Assembly (NCBI GenBank): GCA_023135165.1
Contig: JAGLTS010000024.1
Span: 1-64,000 of the forward strand
DNA from: Phycisphaerales bacterium
Lineage (GTDB): Bacteria; Planctomycetota; Phycisphaerae; Phycisphaerales; JAGLTS01
DNA length: 64,000 nt
Direction: 5' to 3'
The notes under the pieces were generated by a model. It worked only from the letters and a program-made list of their open reading frames with translations, was not told where the DNA came from and made no database searches. The translations under genes were made by a program, and so were the position numbers. This document shows positions 9,441 through 17,589 of the stretch, piece by piece (position 1 is the first letter of the stretch; every line of letters starts with the position of its first letter).

Positions 9441-12260
9441 TCAGTCCGCATCCAGATCATTCAGCAGCCTCTGAGCCGCTTCCGCATTCTCCTGATCCCC
9501 AAGTGACGCAAACATGTCTCGCGCCGCCTCCAGAAGAACCCGCGCTGACTCCTTCCGTTCGCTCCGGCCGCACGCGTCCCCGAGCACGGCGAGCGTCCAT
9601 GCCTTGATCGATGCCTCCTCCTGATCGAGCCTTCGCACATCCTCGACAAGCGCCGCCGCCTGGTCGCGCGTGCCGGTCCGGTCAGAGCAGAACGCAGCGG
9701 TGCCCTCCCACACCACCTGCCTTGTCTCCTCAGCGACATCTGCACCATACGCGATGAGAAGCGCTGCAGCGAAATCGACTGCGGCAGGCGCGCATTGGTC
9801 AAACCCAACAGCGACTGCTGCTCCTCGCCCGATGTGCGCCAGCGCTTTCTGCTCCGCTGGCGCATCCTTCATCTCGATGACCGCCGTGTAGTCCGCGATC
9901 GCCTTCTGTGTCTGCGGCGGTGTGAGCATGCCGTACCTCACGCCACGGGCAAGAAACGCCTGCGCCTTCAGATCCGCTGGCGCATCCTTCATCTCGATGA
10001 CCGCCGTGTAGTCCGTGATCGCCTTTTTCATCTTCGGCGGTGTGAGCATGCCGTAGCTCACACCACGGTTGAAAAGCGCCTCCGCCTTCAGATCCGCTGG
10101 CGCATCCTCCATCTTGATGACCGCCGTGTAGTCCGCGATCGCTTTCTGCGTCTGCGGCGATGTGAGCATGCCGTACCTCACACCACGGTTGTAGAGCGCC
10201 CCCGCCAGCGCCTGAACCAAACGCTCGGGGCGCGCCGTGCCGCTCTCTGCACGCCCCTGGATCGCGTCGCGAAGCAGCGTCAGCAGCGTCTTGGTCATCG
10301 CCTCGCCATCGTCGTCAAGTGCGGAGGTAATCAGTAGCTGCATCACGCTGGCAACCGTGTACGCCCACGCGTCAATCGGTTCCCAACCGTCCGAATCACG
10401 CCACAGACCACCCTGCGGCATCGGAGCGCTCTCTCCGCCGGGCGGATTCTCTAGCAGCACCGACAGACTCTCGTGCTTCGGGAAGTCCCGCGCGCAGCGC
10501 AGCACGAACTCACCCATCATCTGTCCCTCGTGCCGCCACGCCTGCTCAACGAGACGGCGCGCGGCATCCCTCAAGTCATCCGATTCACCGTAGTCGATCG
10601 TGAAGCGCCGCTCACCGGCGAGCCGACCCAGGACAAACGCCTCGCCGAAGACATCCGGCTCGATCGGCGACATCCAGAACGCTCCGCCTCGCTGATCCTC
10701 ACGCCGACCCGCGAACGCGATGAGCCGATCACGCTGCGTCTGCTTGCTGTCACCCTGCTGCGGAATAACCCCGGCAAGTTCCGCATCCGTCAGGTACGCC
10801 TGCCCCTTGTGAACCCCACGCACCATCGTGGCGAGCATCAGAAGATTCGCATGCTTCTCGTTGATGCGAGGCTCACGCTCACGCCAGGCGCTCACCTCCC
10901 GTTTCAGGAGGTCATCAACAATGTTCCCTTGCGTCCATGACGCCACATCCGGCGTCTCGCCACGCTCCAGACAGTCCGCGTACACATCTGCGATCAGCGC
11001 CGCGTACAACGGCCGGCACTCCGGGTCGATCGTCTTGATCCGATCGAGCAACTCCTCTGAGTGCTCTGTCGGTCGCCCACGTGCGTCGAGCACCCACCCA
11101 AAGCAGTTCCACAGCGCATCATCGTGGAGCGGTTCGAGCGCGACGTGCCCACCTGATGCGCCATACCGTCCGTGCCGTGTCCGGTGAAGCGCCTCTCGGC
11201 GATCGCTCGTACCGATCAGATCCCGTTTCACCCACTCGCCCGCATCTCGCTCAAGGAGGAGGAACCGGACGCGGCACCCCTTCACGCCGGCGCTCTCGCG
11301 AGTTCGGCGGATCATCTCGCCGACCACCGATGCCCGAGATTGGGTGTAGTCGACGATGACAAGTGTCGGGCGCTCCAGATCCCAGCGCTCCCACTCGTTG
11401 AATGGCTCCGTCGTCGAGAGAAACCCCGTGCACCAGCCGTTGGGCGATGTGTCGTTCTTGAACCTGCGAGCGCGCAGGCAAAGCTCGTGCGCCAGGCGCG
11501 TCTTGCCGGCACCCGCCGATCCCGTCCACAACCACCACAGGACCTCCTCGGGCGCATCCAGAAACGCCTCCAAACTGGCCATCTCACTGGATCGACCCAG
11601 GAGCGGCACACGCCGAACGCTGTACAGGAACGGGTTGCCCGGCGTCTCTGCGGGATCCCAGATGTCCAGCCCGAGGTTGGGCCTGCGCTCCGTCCGCTCC
11701 AGCAATGTGGCGAGGTCGTCGTCGAGGTCGCGGTCTCGCTTGTACTGCAACGCATCGACCGCCTCACGAATGCTGCGCAGCTCCGTCAGCCCGATGCGGA
11801 TGTGCTCCGGCAGCGCAGCGAACCGCTCGTAGCGATGGGTGATGTAGTCGGCGATGGCGAGGTACGTCCGGTCATCCTCATTCCGAAGCGCCTCTGCGAT
11901 GCCGTCGCTCTTCGCCGCAAGCAGTTCCGCGAGCATGACGATCGGCGAGTCCTTGGTGTCTGTACCAACGCCGAGTTCACGAGCGAGATCCCCAAGCGCG
12001 ATGACCTCACCACGCCGGCGCGATGAAAGCTCATCAAGGCGCTTCGTGACCGCATCCAGGTCGTTCTTGCGTGCCCACGTGCGCCAGACGGATGCCGCTG
12101 CCGTCCCCGCCAGCGCACAGATCAACGCCGCAACAATCGGCACACCTGCCCCCGCCCCAACCGCCGCAGGCACGATGGTGATACCCGCCGCGCTCACAGT
12201 GACACTGTCACGAGCACAGTCCACGAGCTTCGCAATGGAGTGGTTGACACCCACACACAC
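9441..12260 (-). CDS. Membrane-anchored STAND-type NTPase with TPR-like tandem repeats
   Basis: The 939-residue product has an N-terminal hydrophobic segment at about residues 22-58, a helical linker, and a P-loop NTPase domain: Walker A GSAGAGKT at 247-254 and Walker B-like PTLVIVDYTQ at 298-307. After a long helical region, residues about 687-803 hold three near-identical 40-residue repeats (each with GVxYGML and ITDYTAVIEMKDAPA-like segments), encoded by exact 120 bp units; these resemble TPR or Sel1-like helices. The architecture fits STAND sensors (NTPase switch plus repeat sensor), several of which act in anti-phage defence. No effector domain was recognised. GTG at 12260 is the start used; other GTG codons are close by. 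Confidence 0.8.
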   Translation of the reverse strand: MCVGVNHSIAKLVDCARDSVTVSAAGITIVPAAVGAGAGVPIVAALICALAGTAAASVWRTWARKNDLDAVTKRLDELSSRRRGEVIALGDLARELGVGTDTKDSPIVMLAELLAAKSDGIAEALRNEDDRTYLAIADYITHRYERFAALPEHIRIGLTELRSIREAVDALQYKRDRDLDDDLATLLERTERRPNLGLDIWDPAETPGNPFLYSVRRVPLLGRSSEMASLEAFLDAPEEVLWWLWTGSAGAGKTRLAHELCLRARRFKNDTSPNGWCTGFLSTTEPFNEWERWDLERPTLVIVDYTQSRASVVGEMIRRTRESAGVKGCRVRFLLLERDAGEWVKRDLIGTSDRREALHRTRHGRYGASGGHVALEPLHDDALWNCFGWVLDARGRPTEHSEELLDRIKTIDPECRPLYAALIADVYADCLERGETPDVASWTQGNIVDDLLKREVSAWREREPRINEKHANLLMLATMVRGVHKGQAYLTDAELAGVIPQQGDSKQTQRDRLIAFAGRREDQRGGAFWMSPIEPDVFGEAFVLGRLAGERRFTIDYGESDDLRDAARRLVEQAWRHEGQMMGEFVLRCARDFPKHESLSVLLENPPGGESAPMPQGGLWRDSDGWEPIDAWAYTVASVMQLLITSALDDDGEAMTKTLLTLLRDAIQGRAESGTARPERLVQALAGALYNRGVRYGMLTSPQTQKAIADYTAVIKMEDAPADLKAEALFNRGVSYGMLTPPKMKKAITDYTAVIEMKDAPADLKAQAFLARGVRYGMLTPPQTQKAIADYTAVIEMKDAPAEQKALAHIGRGAAVAVGFDQCAPAAVDFAAALLIAYGADVAEETRQVVWEGTAAFCSDRTGTRDQAAALVEDVRRLDQEEASIKAWTLAVLGDACGRSERKESARVLLEAARDMFASLGDQENAEAAQRLLNDLDAD
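9851..10210. repeat. Three 120 bp in-frame tandem repeats in the STAND gene
   Basis: Units begin at 9851, 9971 and 10091 (at TCCGCTGGCGCATCC). Spacing is exactly 120 bases and divergence is low, so copy number could change by recombination or slippage. Confidence 0.95.
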
Positions 12261-12669
12261 AGGATATCAGATCACCCCTACACGACACGCGCAACGCCGC
12301 TTTGCGGCTTCGCGCGACCGTTAGCAAAACGCGTGCCGCGCTGAATAACCCGCGATTGCGATGTCAATCAGCGTGCGCAATAACCAAAAACCGGACGCTC
12401 CAAAACCGGCCAAAACCGCAGCAAAACTGACCGAAACTGATCCAAAACCGCGCGAAACCGCTCCAAAACACGCCAAAACCGACCGGTTTTGACACCGCAT
12501 ACCACGACGCATGCGCATGAACCAAGCACGCAGTGAGCGCGAACCAGCTTGCTGTACTGCAATCAGGGATCGCCCCCAGAACGACCACGCCAAAAAGCCC
12601 GTGCGCACGCTGCGATTCTTTTTCACGGACTTCGTCTTTTGTGCTGCAAGCTCGTGCCGGTGATGAAGC
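12261..12669. other. Intergenic region with phased A-tracts
   Basis: 409 bases upstream of the STAND gene. A hairpin (GCCGC-TTT-GCGGC near 12297-12310) is followed by the A-tract array at 12385-12490. Short frames here only reflect the array period and are not genes. Confidence 0.7.
12385..12490. repeat. Helically phased A-tract array, copy 1
   Basis: AAAA or AAA runs start at about 12386, 12402, 12412, 12423, 12434, 12444, 12455, 12465 and 12475, so spacing is 10-11 bases apart from the first. This is the helical repeat and predicts strong intrinsic curvature. The array matches 34675-34790 in reverse orientation, sharing GTTTTGGATCAGTTTC. Confidence 0.85.
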
Positions 12670-13137
12670 CTACTCCGCGACGCGCGCGAACGATCGGCCT
12701 GTTCCCGGGGCATCGCCAGGCTGAAAGCCGCGGGCCTGCCATCGGGACAGAATCCCCAGCGGCAGCAGACGCTCGCCCTGCGCTGTGGGCACACGGCGAA
12801 GCTCAGCGGGTGGCCCGCCGAGCCCGCCCGTCAGGTCGGCTTCACTTGTCAGCGTGATCCCGGTGCGGTCTCCTTGCCACGTTCCCGCATCCCGCTCCGG
12901 CTCCTCGCCCGGTCGCGACCGCTCCCATTCGTACGCGCCATCCCCGTACACGATCAGCATCTCCCGACCGGCCCAGTGCGGATAGACCCACGAGCCGACG
13001 ACCCATGCCGTCGGATCGGGATCGACGTGCCGGTCGAGGTACCACGCCTGCTCGTCGAACGCAGGCTCCGCCGGCCCACAGCCGGCGATGGCAGTTGAGA
13101 GGATGGCGACGGCAAGTGCGATACTGTGACTTCGCAT
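12670..13137 (-). CDS. Small lipoprotein of unknown function
   Basis: From ATG at 13137 the 155-residue product starts MRSHSIALAVAILSTAIAGC, a lipoprotein signal with lipobox IAGC. GGAGGT precedes the ATG, so the longer frame to 13329 is not used. The mature part is rich in Trp and Gly (VVGSWVYPHWAGREMLIVYG, then TWQGDRTG), which suggests a small lipocalin-like or DUF-type beta domain. No family was recognised. It probably sits on a membrane leaflet facing the periplasm. Confidence 0.75.
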   Translation of the reverse strand: MRSHSIALAVAILSTAIAGCGPAEPAFDEQAWYLDRHVDPDPTAWVVGSWVYPHWAGREMLIVYGDGAYEWERSRPGEEPERDAGTWQGDRTGITLTSEADLTGGLGGPPAELRRVPTAQGERLLPLGILSRWQARGFQPGDAPGTGRSFARVAE

Positions 13138-13375
13138 CAGAAGACCTCCAGGCCAACGGAACGACACAGTGTAGATCTGCGACGAAAGGATGACGAACGA
13201 GCGTGCAACTCGAATGCACCAAACAAGCGACAACTTGGCCGGGGTGACAGCCCGATCCGCCGCGACGCTGCACGCACCCTCAGGAACATGGCGTGGAGCC
13301 GATCGCTCGCATACTGTTTGGGTATGCATGAAAGCAGAGCTGACATCCTCTCACAGGCGAAAAACGAAGAAAAGC

Positions 13376-13411
13376 TTTACAAATTCCGATTTTTTCTTAG
13401 AATCATTCTAA
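13376..13411 (+). promoter_or_regulatory. Sigma-70 promoter with palindromic operator over the -10
   Basis: TTTACA at 13376-13381 and TAGAAT at 13398-13403 are 16 bases apart. A perfect palindrome TTAGAAT-C-ATTCTAA (13397-13411) covers the -10 hexamer. The surrounding 13340-13440 segment is AT-rich in a GC-rich genome. It faces the sigma factor gene and leaves a leader of about 170 bases. Confidence 0.6.
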
Positions 13412-13579
13412 TAAGAGGGAACAATAACCTGAGAGAGGAGTACTTCTCTTGGGAACAACACTGAAGTGCGGCTGCGGCGAGTTCGCCCGCATCAGTGCAA
13501 GGAGGCGGACACACCCGCCACGTTGGTATGCGGGACGAACCGCCGAGCCGATACGCCGGTAACGGAGCCACGACGCACC

Positions 13580-14653
13580 ATGAACCGAAGAACGGCCAAC
13601 TTCTCACCGCTCGACCAGGTTCGTTCGAGGAATCGGATGAGCTTGCGTGCCGGGAGGCGCGGCGCTGATCGCCTGCGCCTCAACCCCGCTGACGAGCGAA
13701 CGCTCAAGCGACTGGTCACGACGCCCGTCGGGTACATCGACAGTCCCGCATACGCGAAGCCGGACGCCGAGGATGTGATCTTCGGCCGGGCACCGTCGAT
13801 CCCCAAGCCGGACACGACCTGGTATCACCCGCTGATGGATGATCCCGGCTCATCGCGGTCGCGCGATCTGCAGCGTCGCGCCAGCGTGCTTCTCACCGCC
13901 AATGAAGAGGGCATCCTGTTCCGCCAGTTCAACTACGCCCGTTACCGCATCCGAGAGATCCAGAACCAGCTCGGCATGATGGAGGATTCCCCGGCGAAGC
14001 GCGAGCCTGCCGCCGATCAGGCTGAGGAAATGCTCCACTGGCATCGTCGGGCCGGTGCGCTGCGCGAGCAGATCGCGGAGACGAACCTCGCGCTCGTTTT
14101 GGCGATGGCCAAGCGCACACGGATGAGCGAGGTGGACTTCGCGGACCTCATCAGCGAAGGGAACATGGCCCTGCTCCGGGCGATCGACAAGTTCGACGCC
14201 GACCGCGGGTTCAAGTTCTCGACGTATGCCTGCCGAGCGATTCTCAAGGCATTCAGCAGACAGGGCATGAAGCTGAGCAAGTACCGCCAGCGTTTCCCCG
14301 CTGACTTCGACCCGCTCATGGAGCGATCCGACAACCTCGAAACGCGCAGGCGCGACATTGAGCAGGACTCGGCAGCCCGCGTCGGCGAGATCGTACGGAC
14401 CAACCGCTGCGATCTGACCGACATCGAGCAGATCGTGATCGAACACCGCTTCGGCCTGAAGAGCGGCAATGACAAGCCTGCCATGACGCTTGAGCAGGTC
14501 GGCCAGATCATCGGCGTCACCAAGGAGCGTGTCCGCCAAATCCAGAACAAGGCGCTTGAGAAGGTCCGCATCGACCTGGAAGAGAACTTCCTCTCTCGAG
14601 TTCAGCCAGATCAGGAGCAGCCCGAGCACCAACTACTGGTTGCGGTGAACTAA
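13580..14653 (+). CDS. RNA polymerase sigma factor, sigma-70 family (RpoD/RpoS-like group)
   Basis: The 357-residue product carries region 2 (NLALVLAMAKRTR, DLISEGNMALLRAIDKFD, FKFSTYACRAI) and region 4 with a helix-turn-helix (LEQVGQIIGVTKERVRQIQN). The level of similarity fits group 1-3 sigma factors, not ECF factors. The N-terminal ~100 residues are basic and do not look like a full region 1.1, so an alternative (group 2-like) sigma factor is likely. ATG at 13580 is preferred over 13466, which adds a low-complexity extension. Expression probably depends on the palindrome-covered promoter at 13376. Confidence 0.9.
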   Translation: MNRRTANFSPLDQVRSRNRMSLRAGRRGADRLRLNPADERTLKRLVTTPVGYIDSPAYAKPDAEDVIFGRAPSIPKPDTTWYHPLMDDPGSSRSRDLQRRASVLLTANEEGILFRQFNYARYRIREIQNQLGMMEDSPAKREPAADQAEEMLHWHRRAGALREQIAETNLALVLAMAKRTRMSEVDFADLISEGNMALLRAIDKFDADRGFKFSTYACRAILKAFSRQGMKLSKYRQRFPADFDPLMERSDNLETRRRDIEQDSAARVGEIVRTNRCDLTDIEQIVIEHRFGLKSGNDKPAMTLEQVGQIIGVTKERVRQIQNKALEKVRIDLEENFLSRVQPDQEQPEHQLLVAVN

Positions 14654-14679
14654 CGCCACCCGCTCAGGGAATTTCATCC

Positions 14680-14716
14680 GCCGGGCGACGTCTCACAGGC
14701 GCAGCCCGGCTTTCTC
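14680..14716 (+). terminator. Terminator-like hairpin after the sigma factor gene
   Basis: GCCGGGC at 14680-14686 pairs with GCCCGGC at 14704-14710, followed by TTTCTCTT. The loop of 17 bases is long, so confidence is moderate. On the minus strand 14693-14890 is an open frame (ending EAIAHVLQARLAQEKAGLRL) but has no usable start codon. Confidence 0.5.
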
Positions 14717-14894
14717 TTGCGCCAATCTCGCCTGCAGCACATGTGCGATCGCCTCGAAACGGTCGTCCTGGGGACGGATCTCGACCGTCGCGCAGCGCAG
14801 CCCTGAACAGGCATCGCGTGGCGAAGCGGCTGTCGCCTCCCACTGATGAGTTGTGCATGAAACTGTGGCTGGGAAGAGCGTGAGGACCGGGGGG

Positions 14895-15188
14895 TCAGGC
14901 GGTGGCCTTCTCGCGTGGGACGAGCCAGTGCGGACGCGGCATGTCGGCGTCGGCGGGCACGATGCTCACACGGTTGTTCTGGAAGAGCACCTCGCCGTCG
15001 CAGAGTGCGAAGAGCGTGTCATCCCTGCCCCTGCCCACCTGGAAACCCGGCCGGTAGTGCGTGCCGGTCTGGCGAACGAGGATATTGCCCGCGACGACGG
15101 TTTCGCCGCCGTAGCGCTTGATCCCGCGGTACTGCGGGTTGGAGTCGCGACCGTTGCGTGTGGAGCCTTGTCCCTTTTTATGTGCCAT
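14895..15188 (-). CDS. rpmA: 50S ribosomal protein L27 (bL27)
   Basis: The 97-residue protein begins [20 protein letters not shown] and continues with [20 protein letters not shown] and GRDDTLFAL, the standard bL27 core that reaches the peptidyl-transferase centre. The length is normal and no N-terminal cleaved extension is present. rplU is usually next to rpmA, but no L21 gene is found beside it here; the upstream gene is a secreted hypothetical protein. Confidence 0.97.
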   Translation of the reverse strand: MAHKKGQGSTRNGRDSNPQYRGIKRYGGETVVAGNILVRQTGTHYRPGFQVGRGRDDTLFALCDGEVLFQNNRVSIVPADADMPRPHWLVPREKATA

Positions 15189-15320
15189 CAGTCGTACTCT
15201 CGCAGCGGATGTATCTCGGTCAATCCCGCCTGTTCGGTTGGATCAGGCACCAGCGTGGGTGTGCAACACCGCCCGAAGAGCGCCTCTCGCTCCAGCGCGG
15301 GCGAGAAGTGTAGCAGGGAT

Positions 15321-15944
15321 CTATCGCATGATCCAGAGGAGGTCATCCGGCTCGCTGATCGCTCCCACCGCGAGAAGCTGGATGACCTCACCGGGCGTCT
15401 CGTAGCTGACGGCCAGCGTCTTCCGCAGGACGACCGGCTCGTTCGTGGCCGGGTCGGTCTCGATCACCGCCTCGCCGGAGATGTTGCCGACGAAGATCGT
15501 GATGCGGTCCACCGCAGCGGAGGCCACAGGCCAGATCACGACGCCCGACTTGGCGTTGGCCTCGCCTTGCAGGAGCGTGCCGCCGATCGACAGTTCATCC
15601 TCGACCAGCGGGTCATCGAGCAGGGCCAGGATTCCTCGCGTCGCCTCGGCGGGGGCACCGCTCTGCCGAAGATCGCCCTCGCTGTCGTACATCACAAACG
15701 ACGGCGCGTACTGAAGGTCCTTGTCGGTTTCGTTCGTGACGGTGTAGGTGAAGTACCAATACGCTTCGCGCTCGCCGTCTTCGCCGGTCGGCAATGTAGC
15801 GATCCGAAGTTCGCCGATGTCACATGCGAACTCCCACCGCGTGGCGACGGGGTCGGGAATCGGGTAGGCGGGGCATTGCACAGCCGCCAACGCTGCCATG
15901 AGCGTGCAGCACACGATGGTCGTCCGGTGGGTGATGGCTCGCAC
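15321..15944 (-). CDS. Secreted protein of unknown function
   Basis: The 207-residue product starts at GTG 15944 with AAAGG about 6 bases upstream. It has a signal peptide (CTLMAALAAVQCPAYP) and a soluble beta-rich body (YWYFTYTVTNETDKDLQYAP), a pattern of envelope proteins that modify intermolecular contacts in planctomycetes. A Cys near the signal end (AAVQC) allows a weak lipobox reading. No catalytic motif was seen and no family was recognised. Confidence 0.75.
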   Translation of the reverse strand: MRAITHRTTIVCCTLMAALAAVQCPAYPIPDPVATRWEFACDIGELRIATLPTGEDGEREAYWYFTYTVTNETDKDLQYAPSFVMYDSEGDLRQSGAPAEATRGILALLDDPLVEDELSIGGTLLQGEANAKSGVVIWPVASAAVDRITIFVGNISGEAVIETDPATNEPVVLRKTLAVSYETPGEVIQLLAVGAISEPDDLLWIMR

Positions 15945-16109
15945 GGGGGCCTTTCCAGCGTTACGGGGACTCGTCGGGCGGGAAACGAGTATTCTACGAG
16001 CCGATCAGTGCCCGTCAATCATCAACACCCGCCAAGAACACAACCCCCACCTGCCCGCCGCAAGAACCAAGTTCCAAGAGTGCTGCTTTGCCGCTCACGG
16101 TGATACGAA

Positions 16110-17087
16110 ATGACGGCCGCCGATACATCCAACCCCACGACCCCCGCCACCCCCACTCCGCCCCTTCCCGCCGGTGCCCGTCTGCTCCAGGCGACCGGGC
16201 AGTGGCTGCATCCAGCCGTTGGGCTGATCGTCGCACCCGACCAGCCGCCTGACGGTGAGCACATCCGCAGCTTCCTCGAGTTCGCCGACACCAAATCGCT
16301 GGACCTTTCCAACATCTGGGCGGTCGTCGACGCATCCGACGTGATGATCGCATCCGCGCTGGCCATCCCATCGCCCGGGCGAACGGTCATGTTGTTTGTG
16401 AGTCAAGCAACGGATGTGCGAACCCGGCAGTGCGCAGCTGCGGCAGTTGAACGCGCTTCGCGTTCTCCCGGGCAGGCGGACTTGGCGCAGGCGCTGGTCG
16501 AACCACACGACAAGAAGCAGGTGCAGGTGTTCCTGGCAGGGGACTTCAGCAGGCTCGCAACGCTCAGCTACCTGGAGTGCCCGCTCCCCGGTCGGCCGAC
16601 CTGCCCGGCCCCGGACTGGCCCGAGGGGATCACGATCGAGGGCTGGCGGACCGGTCAGGAGCAACGGTTCTGTCAAGCACTCGAGGCGAGTTATGAGGCC
16701 ACGCTCGACTGTCCGGGCCTCTGCGGGCTGCGCCGGACGGAGGATGTCCTGGTCGGTCACCGTGAGACCGGGCTTTTCATCCCCGAGTTGTGGACGCTTG
16801 TGTGTCATCACGACAAGCCGGCCGGCGTGCTGCTCTTCAGCCCGATTCCCGAACGAGAGACAATCGAGCTGGTCTACATCGGCCTGTCGCCGGCCATCCG
16901 CCGCATGGGGCTTGGCCGGGCGCTGATGCGCCATGCGATGCGGCAACTCGCCGGTCGGGACGCCAAGACGATCAGTCTGGCTGTGGATGAGGTCAACGAG
17001 CCCGCACTGGCGATGTACCGCGAGTTCGGCTTCGCGCGCGTCGGCCGGCGCATCGCCCTGACGCGCGATGTTCGCAAGTTTTCCTAA
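16110..17087 (+). CDS. GNAT-family N-acetyltransferase
   Basis: The 325-residue protein has its GNAT core in the C-terminal half: a beta strand ETIELVYIGLSPAIRRMGLG followed by the acetyl-CoA loop R/Q-x-x-G-x-G/A (RRMGLGRAL) and NEPALAMYREFGFARVGRR. The N-terminal ~150 residues form a second, degenerate GNAT-like or unrelated domain. The substrate is unknown. It is the last gene before a 500-base gap and the dnaA-like gene. Confidence 0.88.
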   Translation: MTAADTSNPTTPATPTPPLPAGARLLQATGQWLHPAVGLIVAPDQPPDGEHIRSFLEFADTKSLDLSNIWAVVDASDVMIASALAIPSPGRTVMLFVSQATDVRTRQCAAAAVERASRSPGQADLAQALVEPHDKKQVQVFLAGDFSRLATLSYLECPLPGRPTCPAPDWPEGITIEGWRTGQEQRFCQALEASYEATLDCPGLCGLRRTEDVLVGHRETGLFIPELWTLVCHHDKPAGVLLFSPIPERETIELVYIGLSPAIRRMGLGRALMRHAMRQLAGRDAKTISLAVDEVNEPALAMYREFGFARVGRRIALTRDVRKFS

Positions 17088-17589
17088 CGAAGTAGTTCCG
17101 CTGACCGGATTCGGTGATGCGTTCTCTGTCCACATTTTGGCCCCACTTGGTCGCGGGCATGGTGGATAGAATCTTTGCGCGCTCCAAACCCTTTCTTGAC
17201 AAGGGCCGACGAACGCGGGGACATGTCGGCGCAAAAAAGGCCCTTATCGGGCGTCTATTCCGGTGTACGATCCAAGCCGGCTCATGGATGAACTGAGACA
17301 CGCGATGCGCGACGGCGCGCTTCGGCACAAGGCAACGGACGCCCGGGCGCTTTCCTGCTTATCTCTCACTTCCGCGGGAGCTGACAATGCCTGGACGAGT
17401 ACCAGCACGCCTCGACAACCGCAGTCGATTCACTTTCTTCCCTCCACTGGCCCGCCACTGGATACCACCGACCCGGCAGTAGCTCATGCCGCTTGATGCC
17501 GGATGTGGGCGCAACGCGGATCTCCGCTCGCGCATGGTATTGCTGCGGTTTGGCTCCCGATGCCGTTCGGGTCGTACTGGGAAGGAAAG
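17088..17589. other. Intergenic region upstream of dnaA-like gene
   Basis: About 500 bases. A nested inverted repeat (AAGGGCC near 17202, GGCCCTT near 17244, with an inner CCGAC/GTCGG stem) follows TTGACA. No cluster of DnaA boxes (TTATCCACA) and no AT-rich unwinding element was found, so this is not supported as an origin. Confidence 0.5.

Noticed and set aside
12292-12330. Integron attC site (hairpin plus GTTAGC)
   Set aside because: GCCGC-TTT-GCGGC with GTTAGCA looks similar, but the R'' box is missing and no integrase is present.
12364-12588. Short frames with Phe/Arg/Val-rich periodic peptides
   Set aside because: They follow the 10-11 base A-tract period and have no ribosome binding site; the same is true of frames at 34551-34930.
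17088-17589. Replication origin next to dnaA
   Set aside because: No clustered TTATCCACA-type boxes and no AT-rich element. dnaA is not near oriC in many planctomycetes.
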